64,000 nucleotides of DNA, taken from contig NZ_QETK01000001.1 in NCBI RefSeq assembly GCF_003105155.1, positions 62,001-126,000 on the forward strand. Reading direction: 5' to 3'. Under the pieces are notes generated by a model, which saw only the letters and a list, made by a program, of their open reading frames with translations, did not search any database and was not told the origin of the DNA. Source of the DNA: Pseudomonas sp. SDI. GTDB taxonomy: Bacteria > Pseudomonadota > Gammaproteobacteria > Pseudomonadales > Pseudomonadaceae. A program made the translations under genes and the position numbers. Below, one piece after another: positions 38,703 through 47,339 of the stretch; within the stretch, counting starts at the first letter, position 1, and every line of letters begins with the position of its first letter.

Positions 38703-39428
38703 TCAGGCGTTACCCTGGGGTTTGTGCGCGACGAAACGCATCATCCACTCGGCCACCGTACTGCCCTGGTGCTCGTGCACCAGGCTGTCGATACCTTTGC
38801 GGTAGACCTCAGGGCCGAGGTTGTCCTGACGCAGTTCGAGCAGCGCCCGCGAGTAGTCGTGGATAAATTCCGGGTGCCCCTGGAAGCACAGCACCTGGTC
38901 GCCAATGTGATAGGCGGCATTCGCGCAGAAATCGCTGGAAGCAATCACCGTGGCATTTTCCGGCAGGCGGGTGACCTGGTCCTGATGACTGATCAGCAAG
39001 GTCAGCTCCTCGACCTGCGGGCTCATCCACGGCGCCTTGGCATTCATTACATAGCGATGGGTACCGACGCCCCAGCCCTGGGTGGCGCGCTCGCTCTTGC
39101 CACCGAGCAGCAGCGCCAGCAACTGATGGCCGAAACACACGCCCAGCAGCTTGTCGCCACGCTGATAGTGTTCGAGCAGGAAGGTCTTGAGCTTCTCGAT
39201 CCACGGATCGTTGCCGAACGAGTCGGCCTTGCTGCCAGTCACCAGGTAGGCATCGAATACCTGGTCGTCCTGCGGATACTCGTCGCGCGTCACGTTATAA
39301 ACGCTGAATTCGGCGGCGATCGGCTGGCGGGTAAACAGTTGCTCGAACATCCGTCCGTAGCCCTGATACTGCTCGACCAGCTCGGGTCGCAGGACGTCGG
39401 TTTCCAGGATGCAGATGCGTAACGACAT
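38703..39428 (-). CDS. Class I glutamine amidotransferase (GMP-synthase-like)
   Basis: A 241-aa stand-alone GATase domain. The nucleophile elbow GVCFGHQ contains Cys98; the catalytic His and Glu are in CFQGHPEF. The N-terminal strand has LVTGSKADSFGND. There is no ATP pyrophosphatase domain, so it is not GuaA; family members act on gamma-glutamyl compounds such as those in putrescine degradation. Substrate unknown. It converges with corA, 9 bp apart. Confidence 0.9.
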   Translation of the reverse strand: MSLRICILETDVLRPELVEQYQGYGRMFEQLFTRQPIAAEFSVYNVTRDEYPQDDQVFDAYLVTGSKADSFGNDPWIEKLKTFLLEHYQRGDKLLGVCFGHQLLALLLGGKSERATQGWGVGTHRYVMNAKAPWMSPQVEELTLLISHQDQVTRLPENATVIASSDFCANAAYHIGDQVLCFQGHPEFIHDYSRALLELRQDNLGPEVYRKGIDSLVHEHQGSTVAEWMMRFVAHKPQGNA

Positions 39429-39651
39429 AGATTTAGTCCTGAACGACAGAAGGCGGAAATGCCCCGTAGAGCCTGCCGCGAAAGGCCGCGGTAAGCAATA
39501 GCAGAGTCAGACGAACGGTCATCTCAACGGGATCCACGTGCGCGGCGGGTAAAGGTGTCTAGCGTGCCGCGTCATCCGCAGATAGCAATAAGCCTCATAG
39601 CCAATCTGACGGATAAAAAACATATACAGACGAAAGCGATCTAAAACACGG
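39429..39651. other. Intergenic region upstream of the amidotransferase and the 31-aa gene
   Basis: No gene is convincing here. The region is divergent: it contains the unassigned promoter of the leftward amidotransferase gene and leads into the dyad promoter at 39652-39682. A GC-rich CCGCGAAAGGCCGCGG stem occurs near 39477-39492. Confidence 0.35.
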
Positions 39652-39682
39652 GTGACGTTAACCCTAAGGTTAGTTGTATACC
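39652..39682 (+). promoter_or_regulatory. Candidate promoter with a dyad in a long spacer
   Basis: GTGACG (39652-39657) and TATACC (39677-39682) are separated by 19 bp that contain the inverted repeat TAACC-CTAA-GGTTA. MerR-family activators bind dyads in 19-20 bp spacers, so such control is possible. No MerR-type gene lies nearby. The downstream start is the small frame at 39785. Confidence 0.35.
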
Positions 39683-39784
39683 GATGCTCAGCCGGTTCGC
39701 GCAGGCCCCGATTTCATTGGCGTGCGAACCCTGGACAAGGATGCCGTCGGGCAAACAGGAATAACAACAAAAAGGCAGTCAGCC

Positions 39785-39880
39785 ATGTTCAAACACTCCA
39801 AAGTACGTCAGGCCGGGCTCATTTTGTTCGCCACCACCCTGCTGTTGATTCTACCGAACCTTACCCGTCTGTTCGGCTGA
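39785..39880 (+). CDS. Possible 31-aa membrane peptide
   Basis: From the ATG at 39785 the frame encodes 31 residues: a basic start MFKHSKVRQ, one hydrophobic helix (AGLILFATTLLLILP) and a short tail NLTRLFG. The basic-then-hydrophobic shape is that of small inner-membrane proteins. The frame is open further upstream (to 39677), but that part is not hydrophobic. The ribosome site is weak. It precedes the cytochrome gene by 79 bp in the same direction. Confidence 0.5.
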   Translation: MFKHSKVRQAGLILFATTLLLILPNLTRLFG

Positions 39881-39959
39881 ACCACGTGCCCCGCCCGTTC
39901 CTCTGTGCCATCGCTGCGCTGGTGTATGCTGCCGATTCCTTCCGGTTGGAGACCTGCGC

Positions 39960-40760
39960 ATGCGTCGCTGCCTTGCCCTGCTGTGCCTGCTGCTGTGCCT
40001 GCCCTTGCAGGCCGCACAACTGACCCTCGAACTGGGCGCCACTGGCCGCACCTGGCAAAGCGAAGCGCTGCTGCGCCACCCCAAGGCCCAGGACCTGCGC
40101 ATCGACAACGATGTTTCCTACAAGAAGCCCGTGTACTACCGTGCCGTGCCGCTGGCGGCGCTGCTTGAGGGGGTGCAGCCGGGCGATCACCTGCAGGTGG
40201 TGGCCCTGGATGGCTTTGCCGCCGAACTGGAGGCCGCACCGCTGTTGCAGGAAGGCCCGGCGCGCGCCTGGCTGGCTATCGAAGACCCGCAGCAGCCCTG
40301 GCCGCCGCTGGCACCAGGCAAGCCGAGTGCTGGCCCGTTCTACCTGGTCTGGAGCCACCCGGAAGCCAGTGCGATCAGCCCTGAGCAATGGCCGTTTCAG
40401 GTGGCCAGCATTCGCCGCCTGGCACCGCTGGCCGAACGCTTCCCGGCGCTGCGTCCGGACCCGCAACTGGCCGCCGACGACCCAGTCAACCGCGGCTTTG
40501 CCCAGTTCCAGAAAAACTGCCTGGCCTGCCACCGCCTCAATGGCGCCGGCGACGCGCAGTTCGGCCCGGACCTGAACCGGCCCCACAACCCCACCGAGTA
40601 TTTCCAGCCAGCGTTCCTTCGCCGTCTGATCCGCGACCCGCAAAGCCTGCGGCAATGGCCGCAGGCGAAGATGCCGGGGTTCGCCGAGACGGTGCTGAGC
40701 GAGCGCGACCTCGACGACCTGCTGGCATACCTGGCGCACATGGCCGGGCGCAAATCCTGA
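39960..40760 (+). CDS. Periplasmic c-type cytochrome with an N-terminal oxidoreductase-like domain
   Basis: A 266-aa protein. The signal peptide is residues 1-19 (RRCLALLCLLLCLPLQAA). Residues 20-165 resemble molybdopterin-oxidoreductase/YedY-like beta domains (RIDNDVSYKKPVYYRAVPLA). From about 175, a class I cytochrome c domain has the haem motif CLACH and the likely axial Met in AKMPGF. It probably carries electrons in the periplasm for a partner oxidoreductase that I cannot identify. It converges on the transglutaminase operon with a 3-bp gap. Confidence 0.85.
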   Translation: MRRCLALLCLLLCLPLQAAQLTLELGATGRTWQSEALLRHPKAQDLRIDNDVSYKKPVYYRAVPLAALLEGVQPGDHLQVVALDGFAAELEAAPLLQEGPARAWLAIEDPQQPWPPLAPGKPSAGPFYLVWSHPEASAISPEQWPFQVASIRRLAPLAERFPALRPDPQLAADDPVNRGFAQFQKNCLACHRLNGAGDAQFGPDLNRPHNPTEYFQPAFLRRLIRDPQSLRQWPQAKMPGFAETVLSERDLDDLLAYLAHMAGRKS

Positions 40761-40763
40761 AGT

Positions 40764-41561
40764 CTACTGCTGCTGCGCCGCCAGGGTCGGGGTTACCAGC
40801 ACGCTGGCATGCATCTGCTCGTAGCCGCCACCGCGACGCATGCCGCGCACCGGGCAGGCGTCAAGGTAGTCCAGGCCCACTGCAAGCTTGAGGTGCCGCT
40901 CGGGCAAGGCCAACTGATTAGTCACGTCGAAACTGTACCAGGCCCCGTCCAGCCAGGCCTCGGCCCAGGCGTGGCTGGCCATATGCTGACTGTCGTTGTC
41001 GAACAGGTAGCCGGACACATAACGCGCCGGCACGCCGAGGCTGCGGCTACAGGCGAGAAAGGCATGCGCGTGGTCCTGGCAAACCCCGGCACCGCCGGCA
41101 AACGCCTGGGCGGCACTGGTTTCGACGACGGTGCTGCCGGGTCGGTAGAGCATGCGTTCGTGCAGCGCCGCCATCAGCTCGATCAGCGCGCTGCGATCGC
41201 GGCGCCGGCCACACTGTTGCTGGGCGAAACCGCGCAAGGCGTCGTCGGCCTCGGTCAGTCGGGTGAAACGCAGGAATGGCAACGGCGACTGCAACTCATG
41301 CTCGGCCTCGCAGGTCGGGTCGATCTCTACCTGGCCGCGTGCCGAGATGATCAGGTCGGCATGCGGCTCTTCCAGGCTCAGCACATGCAGGATGTTGCCA
41401 AACGGATCGCGCTGAGCGCGCACCGGCCGCGGCAGGTCAAGCTCCCAGCACAGCACCTGCTGGCGCTGGTTATCGGGCGGGGTCAGGCGCAGGTACTGGA
41501 TACTGGTGCGTACCTGGTCCTCGTAGTGGTAGGACGTTTCGTGACTGATCGTCAGTCTCAT
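40764..41561 (-). CDS. Transglutaminase-like cysteine protease-fold protein
   Basis: A 265-aa protein with an N-terminal beta domain (RLTISHETSYHYEDQVRTS, the bacterial transglutaminase N-region) and a C-terminal transglutaminase core. The triad is Cys161 (GVCQDHAH), His197 (SHAWAEAW) and Asp212 (SFDVTNQ). It probably cleaves or transfers peptide amide bonds in the cytoplasm; no signal peptide. It is the last gene of a three-gene operon after the ATP-grasp and alpha-E genes, overlapping the alpha-E stop by 4 nt. Confidence 0.92.
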   Translation of the reverse strand: MRLTISHETSYHYEDQVRTSIQYLRLTPPDNQRQQVLCWELDLPRPVRAQRDPFGNILHVLSLEEPHADLIISARGQVEIDPTCEAEHELQSPLPFLRFTRLTEADDALRGFAQQQCGRRRDRSALIELMAALHERMLYRPGSTVVETSAAQAFAGGAGVCQDHAHAFLACSRSLGVPARYVSGYLFDNDSQHMASHAWAEAWLDGAWYSFDVTNQLALPERHLKLAVGLDYLDACPVRGMRRGGGYEQMHASVLVTPTLAAQQQ

Positions 41562-42508
41562 ATGACCTCCAGGTAGGCATGGTGAATGGCGTTACCCAGC
41601 TCACGAACCTGCGGAATGTAGTGGTTCAGCCACGGGTGCAGCCCCGCGCCAAGGATTTCGTCGATCCCGGTGTAGCGCAACCGCCCGTCGATCTCGGTGG
41701 CCAGGCGCTGCGCCGGGCGGCCGTTGATGCCCGGCAGGCTGGCGAGGATCTGGTCGATCTCCTCGGTACAGGCACGCAGCGAGCGCGGCACGTCGGCACG
41801 CAGCAGCAACAGCTCGGCCACATGCCGGGCCGCCGGTGCATCGCGGTAGATCTCGGTGTAGGCCTCGAACGACGACAGCGCACGGAGCAAGGCGCTCCAC
41901 TCGTAATAGCCACGGGCCGAGCTGTCGCTGACCGCTTCGGCTTCTTCGCCGAGCATTTCGTAGCGTGCATCGAGCAGGCGCAGGGTGTTGTCGGCGCGCT
42001 CGATAAAGGTACCCAGGCGAATGAAGCGGAACGCGTCGTTGCGCATGATGGTGCCGTAGGTGGCGCCGCGGAACAGGTGCGAGCGCTCGCGTACCCATTC
42101 GCAGAAGCGGCTCAGGCCATAGCGCCCCAGGCCCTGCTCGGCAATGCCACGGATCTCCAGCCAGGTGGCGTTGATGTTCTCCCACATGTCGGCGGTGATC
42201 TTGCCGCGCACCGCGTGGGCACTGGCCCGCGCCGCCCCCAGGCAGCTGTAGATGCTCGCCGGGTTGTCCGGGTCGAGGGCAAAAAAGTGCAATAGGCGCT
42301 CGGCGTGCAACTTGCCGTGACGCTCCAGGTAGTCTTCCAGGGTGCCGGTGATCTGCAGCGGCATGGCCAGTTCGTCGAGGCCGTCACTGCGCCCGTCCTG
42401 TGGCATCAGCGACAGCGAATAACTGACTTCAAGCATCCGCGCGAGGTTTTCCGCACGCTCCAGGTAACGCGACATCCAGTACAGGTCCGAAGCGGTTCTA
42501 CTGAGCAT
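41558..42508 (-). CDS. Alpha-E domain protein (DUF403)
   Basis: A 316-aa all-helical protein beginning MLSRTASDLYWMSRYLERAE, the family signature, and containing RNDAFRFIRLGTFIERADNTLRLLD. Function is unknown; it is nearly always encoded with the circularly permuted ATP-grasp protein and a transglutaminase, as here. It follows the ATP-grasp gene by 3 bp and overlaps the transglutaminase start. Confidence 0.93.
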   Translation of the reverse strand: MLSRTASDLYWMSRYLERAENLARMLEVSYSLSLMPQDGRSDGLDELAMPLQITGTLEDYLERHGKLHAERLLHFFALDPDNPASIYSCLGAARASAHAVRGKITADMWENINATWLEIRGIAEQGLGRYGLSRFCEWVRERSHLFRGATYGTIMRNDAFRFIRLGTFIERADNTLRLLDARYEMLGEEAEAVSDSSARGYYEWSALLRALSSFEAYTEIYRDAPAARHVAELLLLRADVPRSLRACTEEIDQILASLPGINGRPAQRLATEIDGRLRYTGIDEILGAGLHPWLNHYIPQVRELGNAIHHAYLEVI

Positions 42509-42511
42509 GGT

Positions 42512-43921
42512 TCAATCCTCCACTACCCAGGTGTCCTTGGTTCCGCCGCCCTGGGATGAATTCACCACCAGGGAGCCCTCGCGCAGCGCCACGCGGGTCA
42601 GGCCGCCGGGCACCACGCGAGTTTCCCGACCGGACAGGACGAATGGACGCAGGTCGATATGGCGCGGCGCAATGCCGTTCTCGACGAAGGTCGGGCAGGT
42701 CGATAGCGACAAGGTCGGCTGGGCGATGTAGGCCGCCGGGCGGGCCTTGATGCGTTGAGCGAAGGCCTCGATCTCGGCCTTGGTCGACGCCGGCCCGACC
42801 AGCATGCCGTAGCCGCCGGAGCCCTGGGTTTCCTTGACCACCAACTCTGGCAGGTGCGCCAGCACATGGGACAGTTCGTCGGGTTTGCGGCATTGCCAGG
42901 TCGGCACGTTCTTCAGAATCGGCTCCTCGTCCAGGTAGAAACGGATCATGTCGGTGACATACGGGTAAATCGACTTGTCGTCGGCCACCCCAGTGCCGAT
43001 GGCGTTGGCCAACGCCACGTTGCCGCAGCGGTAGGCCGACAGCAGACCGGGCACGCCGAGCATCGACTCGGGGTTGAAGGCCAGCGGGTCGAGGAAAGCA
43101 TCGTCGAGCCGGCGATAGATCACGTCCACGGCCTTCGGGCCGTCGGTGGTGCGCATGAACACGCGCTCGTCGCGCACGAACAGGTCGGCGCCTTCGACTA
43201 GTTCCACGCCCATTTCCCGGGCCAGGAAGGCATGCTCGAAGAACGCGCTGTTGAAGCGCCCCGGAGTCAGCACCACCACACTCGGGTCGTCCAGCGGGCT
43301 GGCGCTTTTCAGGGTGTCGAGGAGCAGATTGGGGTAGTGATCGATGGGCGCGATGCGCTGCGCGGCGAACAGTTCGGGGAACAGCCGCATCATCATCTTG
43401 CGGTCTTCGAGCATGTAGCTGACGCCGCTGGGGGTGCGCAGGTTGTCCTCCAGTACGTAGTAGCTGCCGTCGCCATCGCGCACCAGGTCGACCCCGGAAA
43501 TATGCGCATAGGTGTCGCGGTGCAGGTCCAGGCCCTGCATCGCCAGTTGATACTGCTCGTTGGCCAGCACCTGCTCGGCGGGAATGATCCCGGCGCGCAG
43601 GATGCGCTGCTCGTGATACAGGTCGGCGAGGAACAGGTTGAGCGCCTTGACCCGCTGGATACAGCCCTTCTCTACCACCCGCCACTCGCTCGCCGGGATG
43701 GCCCGCGGGATGGTGTCGAACGGAATCAGTCGTTCAGTGCCCTGCTCGTCGCCGTACAAGGTGAAGGTGATACCAGCGCGATGGAACAGCAGGTCGGCTT
43801 CACGCCGACGCTGGGCCAGCAACTCTGGCGGCGTCTCTGCCAACCAGCGTGCAAATTCGCGGTAATGCGGACGGAGCTGGCCGTCGGCGGCGTACATCTC
43901 ATCATAAAAGGTGCGGATCAT
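42512..43921 (-). CDS. Circularly permuted ATP-grasp protein (type 2)
   Basis: A 469-aa protein with the motif set of the circularly permuted ATP-grasp family: FHRAGITFTLYGDEQGTERLIPFD, the ATP-binding block VVKETQGSGGYGMLVGP and DLVRDGDGSYYVLEDNLRTPSGVSYML with the metal-binding Glu and Asn. ATP-grasp enzymes make amide bonds by acyl phosphates. Together with the transglutaminase it suggests formation and processing of an unknown peptide. The ATG at 43921 is preceded by AAGGAG. Confidence 0.93.
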   Translation of the reverse strand: MIRTFYDEMYAADGQLRPHYREFARWLAETPPELLAQRRREADLLFHRAGITFTLYGDEQGTERLIPFDTIPRAIPASEWRVVEKGCIQRVKALNLFLADLYHEQRILRAGIIPAEQVLANEQYQLAMQGLDLHRDTYAHISGVDLVRDGDGSYYVLEDNLRTPSGVSYMLEDRKMMMRLFPELFAAQRIAPIDHYPNLLLDTLKSASPLDDPSVVVLTPGRFNSAFFEHAFLAREMGVELVEGADLFVRDERVFMRTTDGPKAVDVIYRRLDDAFLDPLAFNPESMLGVPGLLSAYRCGNVALANAIGTGVADDKSIYPYVTDMIRFYLDEEPILKNVPTWQCRKPDELSHVLAHLPELVVKETQGSGGYGMLVGPASTKAEIEAFAQRIKARPAAYIAQPTLSLSTCPTFVENGIAPRHIDLRPFVLSGRETRVVPGGLTRVALREGSLVVNSSQGGGTKDTWVVED

Positions 43922-44020
43922 GCCGAACTCCTTGTCACCCGTGCAGCGGAGCTATCGCAAGCCCCGTGCCAGCGGCATTAACCCTTATTAATCAAGCGCT
44001 TGTAAAATGACCAAACCGGC

Positions 44021-44084
44021 GCTGCACCTGTCTGGTGCAGCCCGGACGCATCGTGTCGGGCCAGCGCTTCATTGCGAAGCGCTG
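44021..44084. other. Tandem hairpins between rraB and the ATP-grasp operon
   Basis: Two perfect stem-loops stand in a row: GCTGCACC/GGTGCAGC (44021-44041, 8 bp) and CAGCGCTTC/GAAGCGCTG (44062-44084, 9 bp), with an imperfect CCCGGAC/GTGTCGGG stem between them. They could end the rraB transcript or be part of a leader. No T run is present. Confidence 0.5.
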
Positions 44085-44123
44085 CCTGCCCCGCAGCGGC
44101 GGTCGCCGCCGCCCAGGGCACCA

Positions 44124-44456
44124 TCAGGCGATAGGGCGCTCCTGCTTGACGCCCCAGCCCTGTATTTCCCCGCCCAGCGGGGCAATGACGGCTTCAAAGT
44201 CCTGCTCGAACTCGTCGATCCCACCATAAGTGGCGAACATGACCTTGCTCAATTCCAGGTGCCAACCGCCGTCGTCGCACTCGTGCACCTGGGCACTGAG
44301 CGACTCTCCGCGAAACTGTCCTGCGGCCCTGCGCGCCCGCTCCTCGTCCGGGAATACCGCATAGAACTCGATGGGATGGATTTGCGCGAAATTGAAGCCG
44401 CCCTCTTTCATGCGGCGTAACACCGTGCTGCTGATGTCCTCTTGAAAGCTGCTCAT
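44124..44456 (-). CDS. rraB: RraB-family regulator of RNase E
   Basis: A 110-aa acidic cytoplasmic protein of the RraB family (E. coli RraB inhibits RNase E). The segments FAQIHPIEFYAVFPDEERAR and ECDDGGWHLELSKVMFATYG, and the tail YGGIDEFEQDFEAVI-APLGG, are typical of DUF1260/RraB. The ATG at 44456 with GGAGGA upstream is chosen; the longer frame upstream is not hydrophilic like the family. Confidence 0.85.
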   Translation of the reverse strand: MSSFQEDISSTVLRRMKEGGFNFAQIHPIEFYAVFPDEERARRAAGQFRGESLSAQVHECDDGGWHLELSKVMFATYGGIDEFEQDFEAVIAPLGGEIQGWGVKQERPIA

Positions 44457-44640
44457 GAATCGTCCTCCTCGTCGCGATGGATAGACTTTCAGTGCGGGAC
44501 GCACTGGCCCTCCACGCGGGACGTGGGCGGGCGTTCGAGCGGTGTAGCAAACGGTGGATAGGCAGGCGCGGTGAAAAAACCGACGACCTCGCTTGCAGCG
44601 TAGTGGCAATTACGCTGCCTCGCCAGCCGGGACAGTCGGT

Positions 44641-44876
44641 TCAGGGCTTTTCGCTGATGCGGAAGATTTCAACGCCGCGTTCTTTTTTCAGCCAGACGGC
44701 GGTCGGCGAACTGACGCGGTCCTGGAAATCGTTGAGGTCGAGTTCGTCCATGATCGAATACAGGTGGCAGCGGATCGCCGGGCGGCTTCCTCGACACGGG
44801 GCTTATGCTCGGCGGCGAACGCCAGCGAGATGCGCTCGCCCGTCTGATCCACAAAGGTGAGGTCGCATGCTTTCAT
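44641..44876 (-). pseudogene. Small conserved protein gene with a one-base deletion
   Basis: From the ATG at 44876 codons 1-33 read MKACDLTFVDQTGERISLAF then AAEHKPRVEEAAR; the frame then breaks. After about 44777 a different frame continues with IRCHLYSIMDELDLNDF and QDRVSSPTAVWLKKERGVEI, ending ISEKP with a TGA at 44641-44643. One missing base (CGG C-GATC) restores a 78-aa protein. The intact form looks like a small soluble Pseudomonas protein of unknown function. Deletion or sequencing error cannot be told apart. Confidence 0.65.
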
Positions 44877-44977
44877 TGCCGTCTCCTCAATGATGGCACG
44901 GCGGTGAATCAGCCTTACCTTCCGTTGACCTGCGGTGCGGGGGCAATGTTCAACACCCTTTGTGTGCTGGCAGGCAC

Positions 44978-45003
44978 AAAAAAGGGACCCGCAGGTCCCT
45001 TTC
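44978..45003. terminator. Intrinsic terminator downstream of the phosphoglycerol transferase-like gene
   Basis: AAAGGGACC and GGTCCCTTT form the stem with a CGCA loop, with A and T runs. It lies just after the 45022 stop reading leftward. Confidence 0.85.
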
Positions 45004-45021
45004 TCTCAACACACGCCTCGC

Positions 45022-47106
45022 TTACTGCGGCGTGCCATGCACCACACCGGCAGTGTTATCCAGCAGGCTCTTGGTCGCGGTCTGGATGAACGACTCCAGT
45101 TTGCGCGTCATGTCAGCCTGGTCCGGGGCTTCGATCAGTTCGGCATTGAACTCCTTGCCCAACTGATAACGGTAAACCCGCGGCGACATGTCCTTGGACT
45201 CGATCAACAGCCGGTCGCCCTGCACCAGGCCAACGATCTGCTCGCTACCCGACGGCTTGATCATGCCAATGCCCTGATCGCCGGCCGGCAAGTTGAGCAG
45301 GTCACGCCCCCAGCACTGGTGACGGGTTTCCCCGCCCAGCCGCCCCATCACGGTGGGCACGATGTCGACCTGGGTACCGACGGTGTGATTGACCGCACCG
45401 AATTTCTCCTGGATGCCCGGGCCGATCAGCAGCAGCGGCACGTTGAAACGGCCCAGGTCGAGCTCGGTCACCTGTTGGTGGTTGCCAAAACCGTGGTCGC
45501 CGACGATCACGAACAGGGTTTCCTTGAAGTACGGCTCTTTGCGCGCCTTCTCGAAGAACTGCCCCAGCGCCCAATCGGAATAGCGCATGGCCGTGAGGTG
45601 CTCGTCGAGGCGGCCCTGACCGGTTACCGGCTCAACCGGCAAGTCCTTCGGCAGCGCATACGGCGTGTGGTTGGACAGGGTCTGCAGCAAGGCATAGAAC
45701 GGCTTTTTGCCATAGGTGTGCGCCAATTCCTGCGCGCCGCGGTCGAACATGTCCTGGTCGGAAACGCCCCAGGTCGGGTCGGAGAACACCGGGTTGACGA
45801 AGTCGTTACGGCCGATGAAGGTGGTCATGCCCTGGTTGCCGAAGAACCCGGACTGGTTGTCCCAGGCGAAGTCGCCGTTGTAGACATAGACATCATCGTA
45901 GTCGCGAGCGCTGAGCAGCGCCGGCAGGCCAGACAGCTTGTGCCCGCCTTCGGGGGTTTGCATCAGGTATTCGAAGCCCGGCAGGTTCGGGAAGCAGGCC
46001 ATGGTGGCGAACATGCCCTGGTGGGTATGGGTGCCGTTGGAGAAGAAGCGGTCGAACAGCAGGCCTTCCTTCGCCAGCTTGTCGAAATACGGGGTGATGT
46101 TGTTCGGGCTACCCAGGGCGCCCACCGAGTGGCCGGCGAAGCTTTCCATCAGGATCACCACGACGTTCTTGATCGGCAGGGTATTCTGCCCCGGCGGGGT
46201 GAAGTCGCGACGGATCGCGGCGCTGTCGGCATCGACCAGTTTGTCGTGCTCGGTCAGCAACATGCTACGCACGGTCTGAGTAGCCTGGCCTTGGTCGAGG
46301 GTGGCCTTCCAGACATTGGCGCGGTCCTCGCCGAAACGGCTCTTGGCGGCGTCGATCAGGGTCAGCGTGCCATTCAGGCCAAGCTGGTTGACGAAGTTCG
46401 AGTCGGTAGTGAAGGCATCGCCCCAGCGCATCGGCGGGCCCTGACGCAGGGTGCCACGGGCGGCAACCACGGTCACCAGCAGGATCACCACGAAGACCAC
46501 GCCACGGGTATACCACGGCGCCACGCTGCGGGACCCGGCGACGTTGTTGCCGTACTCGCCGCGCGGCCGGGTAATGCGGTCGCAGCCTTTGAACAGCAGG
46601 CTCAGCAGCCAGGTGCCGAAGGCCCAGGCCAGCAGGTAGCGGACCACCGGGAAACCGTACCAGAGCATGCTCAGCACGGTTTTCGGGTCTTCCTTGACGT
46701 ACTGGAAGACCAGCCCGTTGAGGCGCTGGTGGAACTCGCGGTAGAAGTCCATCTCCATCAGGCCGAGGAACATCACCACGCTGGAGGCCAGGGTCAGCCA
46801 CAGGCGGAAGAAGCCGCGCTGGGCCATGGCCCAGGCACTGAGCACGGCCAGCAGCAGCGGGATGCTCAGGTAAACCACCACCCGCAGGTCGAAACGCAGA
46901 CCGTTGCGGAAGCCTTCGGCGACGGTGGAGTACGGCGTGTCGCCGATCATGTCGCTGTTGTACATCAACAGTGCCAGGCGTACCAGGCTGAGCATCAGCA
47001 TGATCACCAGGCCGCACAACAGGGTGTAGGCCAGGTGCGATGTTACCGTCGGTTGCAGCCGGCGAGGTGCAGCCGACTGTTGCCGCAAGGCGTCCGTGTT
47101 AGCCAT
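45022..47106 (-). CDS. LTA-synthase-family sulfatase (phosphoglycerol/phosphoethanolamine transferase-like)
   Basis: A 694-aa inner-membrane enzyme: five TM helices in residues 25-225 (CGLVIMLMLSLVRLALLM etc.) and a periplasmic sulfatase-fold domain (about 300-630). The catalytic Thr lies in NGTHTHQGMFATMACFPN and metal ligands in ILMESFAGH, DHGFGNHQQ. Related proteins (LtaS, OpgB) transfer glycerol phosphate from lipids to teichoic acid or to periplasmic glucans; in Gram-negatives the substrate is likely membrane-derived oligosaccharide or a lipid. Function inferred. Divergent from the ogt gene. Confidence 0.88.
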   Translation of the reverse strand: MANTDALRQQSAAPRRLQPTVTSHLAYTLLCGLVIMLMLSLVRLALLMYNSDMIGDTPYSTVAEGFRNGLRFDLRVVVYLSIPLLLAVLSAWAMAQRGFFRLWLTLASSVVMFLGLMEMDFYREFHQRLNGLVFQYVKEDPKTVLSMLWYGFPVVRYLLAWAFGTWLLSLLFKGCDRITRPRGEYGNNVAGSRSVAPWYTRGVVFVVILLVTVVAARGTLRQGPPMRWGDAFTTDSNFVNQLGLNGTLTLIDAAKSRFGEDRANVWKATLDQGQATQTVRSMLLTEHDKLVDADSAAIRRDFTPPGQNTLPIKNVVVILMESFAGHSVGALGSPNNITPYFDKLAKEGLLFDRFFSNGTHTHQGMFATMACFPNLPGFEYLMQTPEGGHKLSGLPALLSARDYDDVYVYNGDFAWDNQSGFFGNQGMTTFIGRNDFVNPVFSDPTWGVSDQDMFDRGAQELAHTYGKKPFYALLQTLSNHTPYALPKDLPVEPVTGQGRLDEHLTAMRYSDWALGQFFEKARKEPYFKETLFVIVGDHGFGNHQQVTELDLGRFNVPLLLIGPGIQEKFGAVNHTVGTQVDIVPTVMGRLGGETRHQCWGRDLLNLPAGDQGIGMIKPSGSEQIVGLVQGDRLLIESKDMSPRVYRYQLGKEFNAELIEAPDQADMTRKLESFIQTATKSLLDNTAGVVHGTPQ

Positions 47107-47339
47107 GAATGCAGAGATCCTAGGATTCGGTTTTTATAGAGGGCGTAAAGCGAAACGGCTTAATGTGCCCTAAACCACCGGACGATGCACGGCGATTGGG
47201 CGAACGATTAATTGCGCGCGCGGATTGTCGGCAATCGAATGTGAAAATTTCGTTCAGAAACACACCTGGAAAAACTCTACGGCGCCAGCCTCGCGCTGGA
47301 GTATCGTTGAATCTTCGACCTGCCAGGAGCCTGCCGGCC

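Noticed and set aside
44935..47139. Long plus-strand frame opposite the sulfatase-family gene
   Set aside because: His/Gln/Val-rich composition with no domain; the minus strand encodes an intact membrane enzyme.
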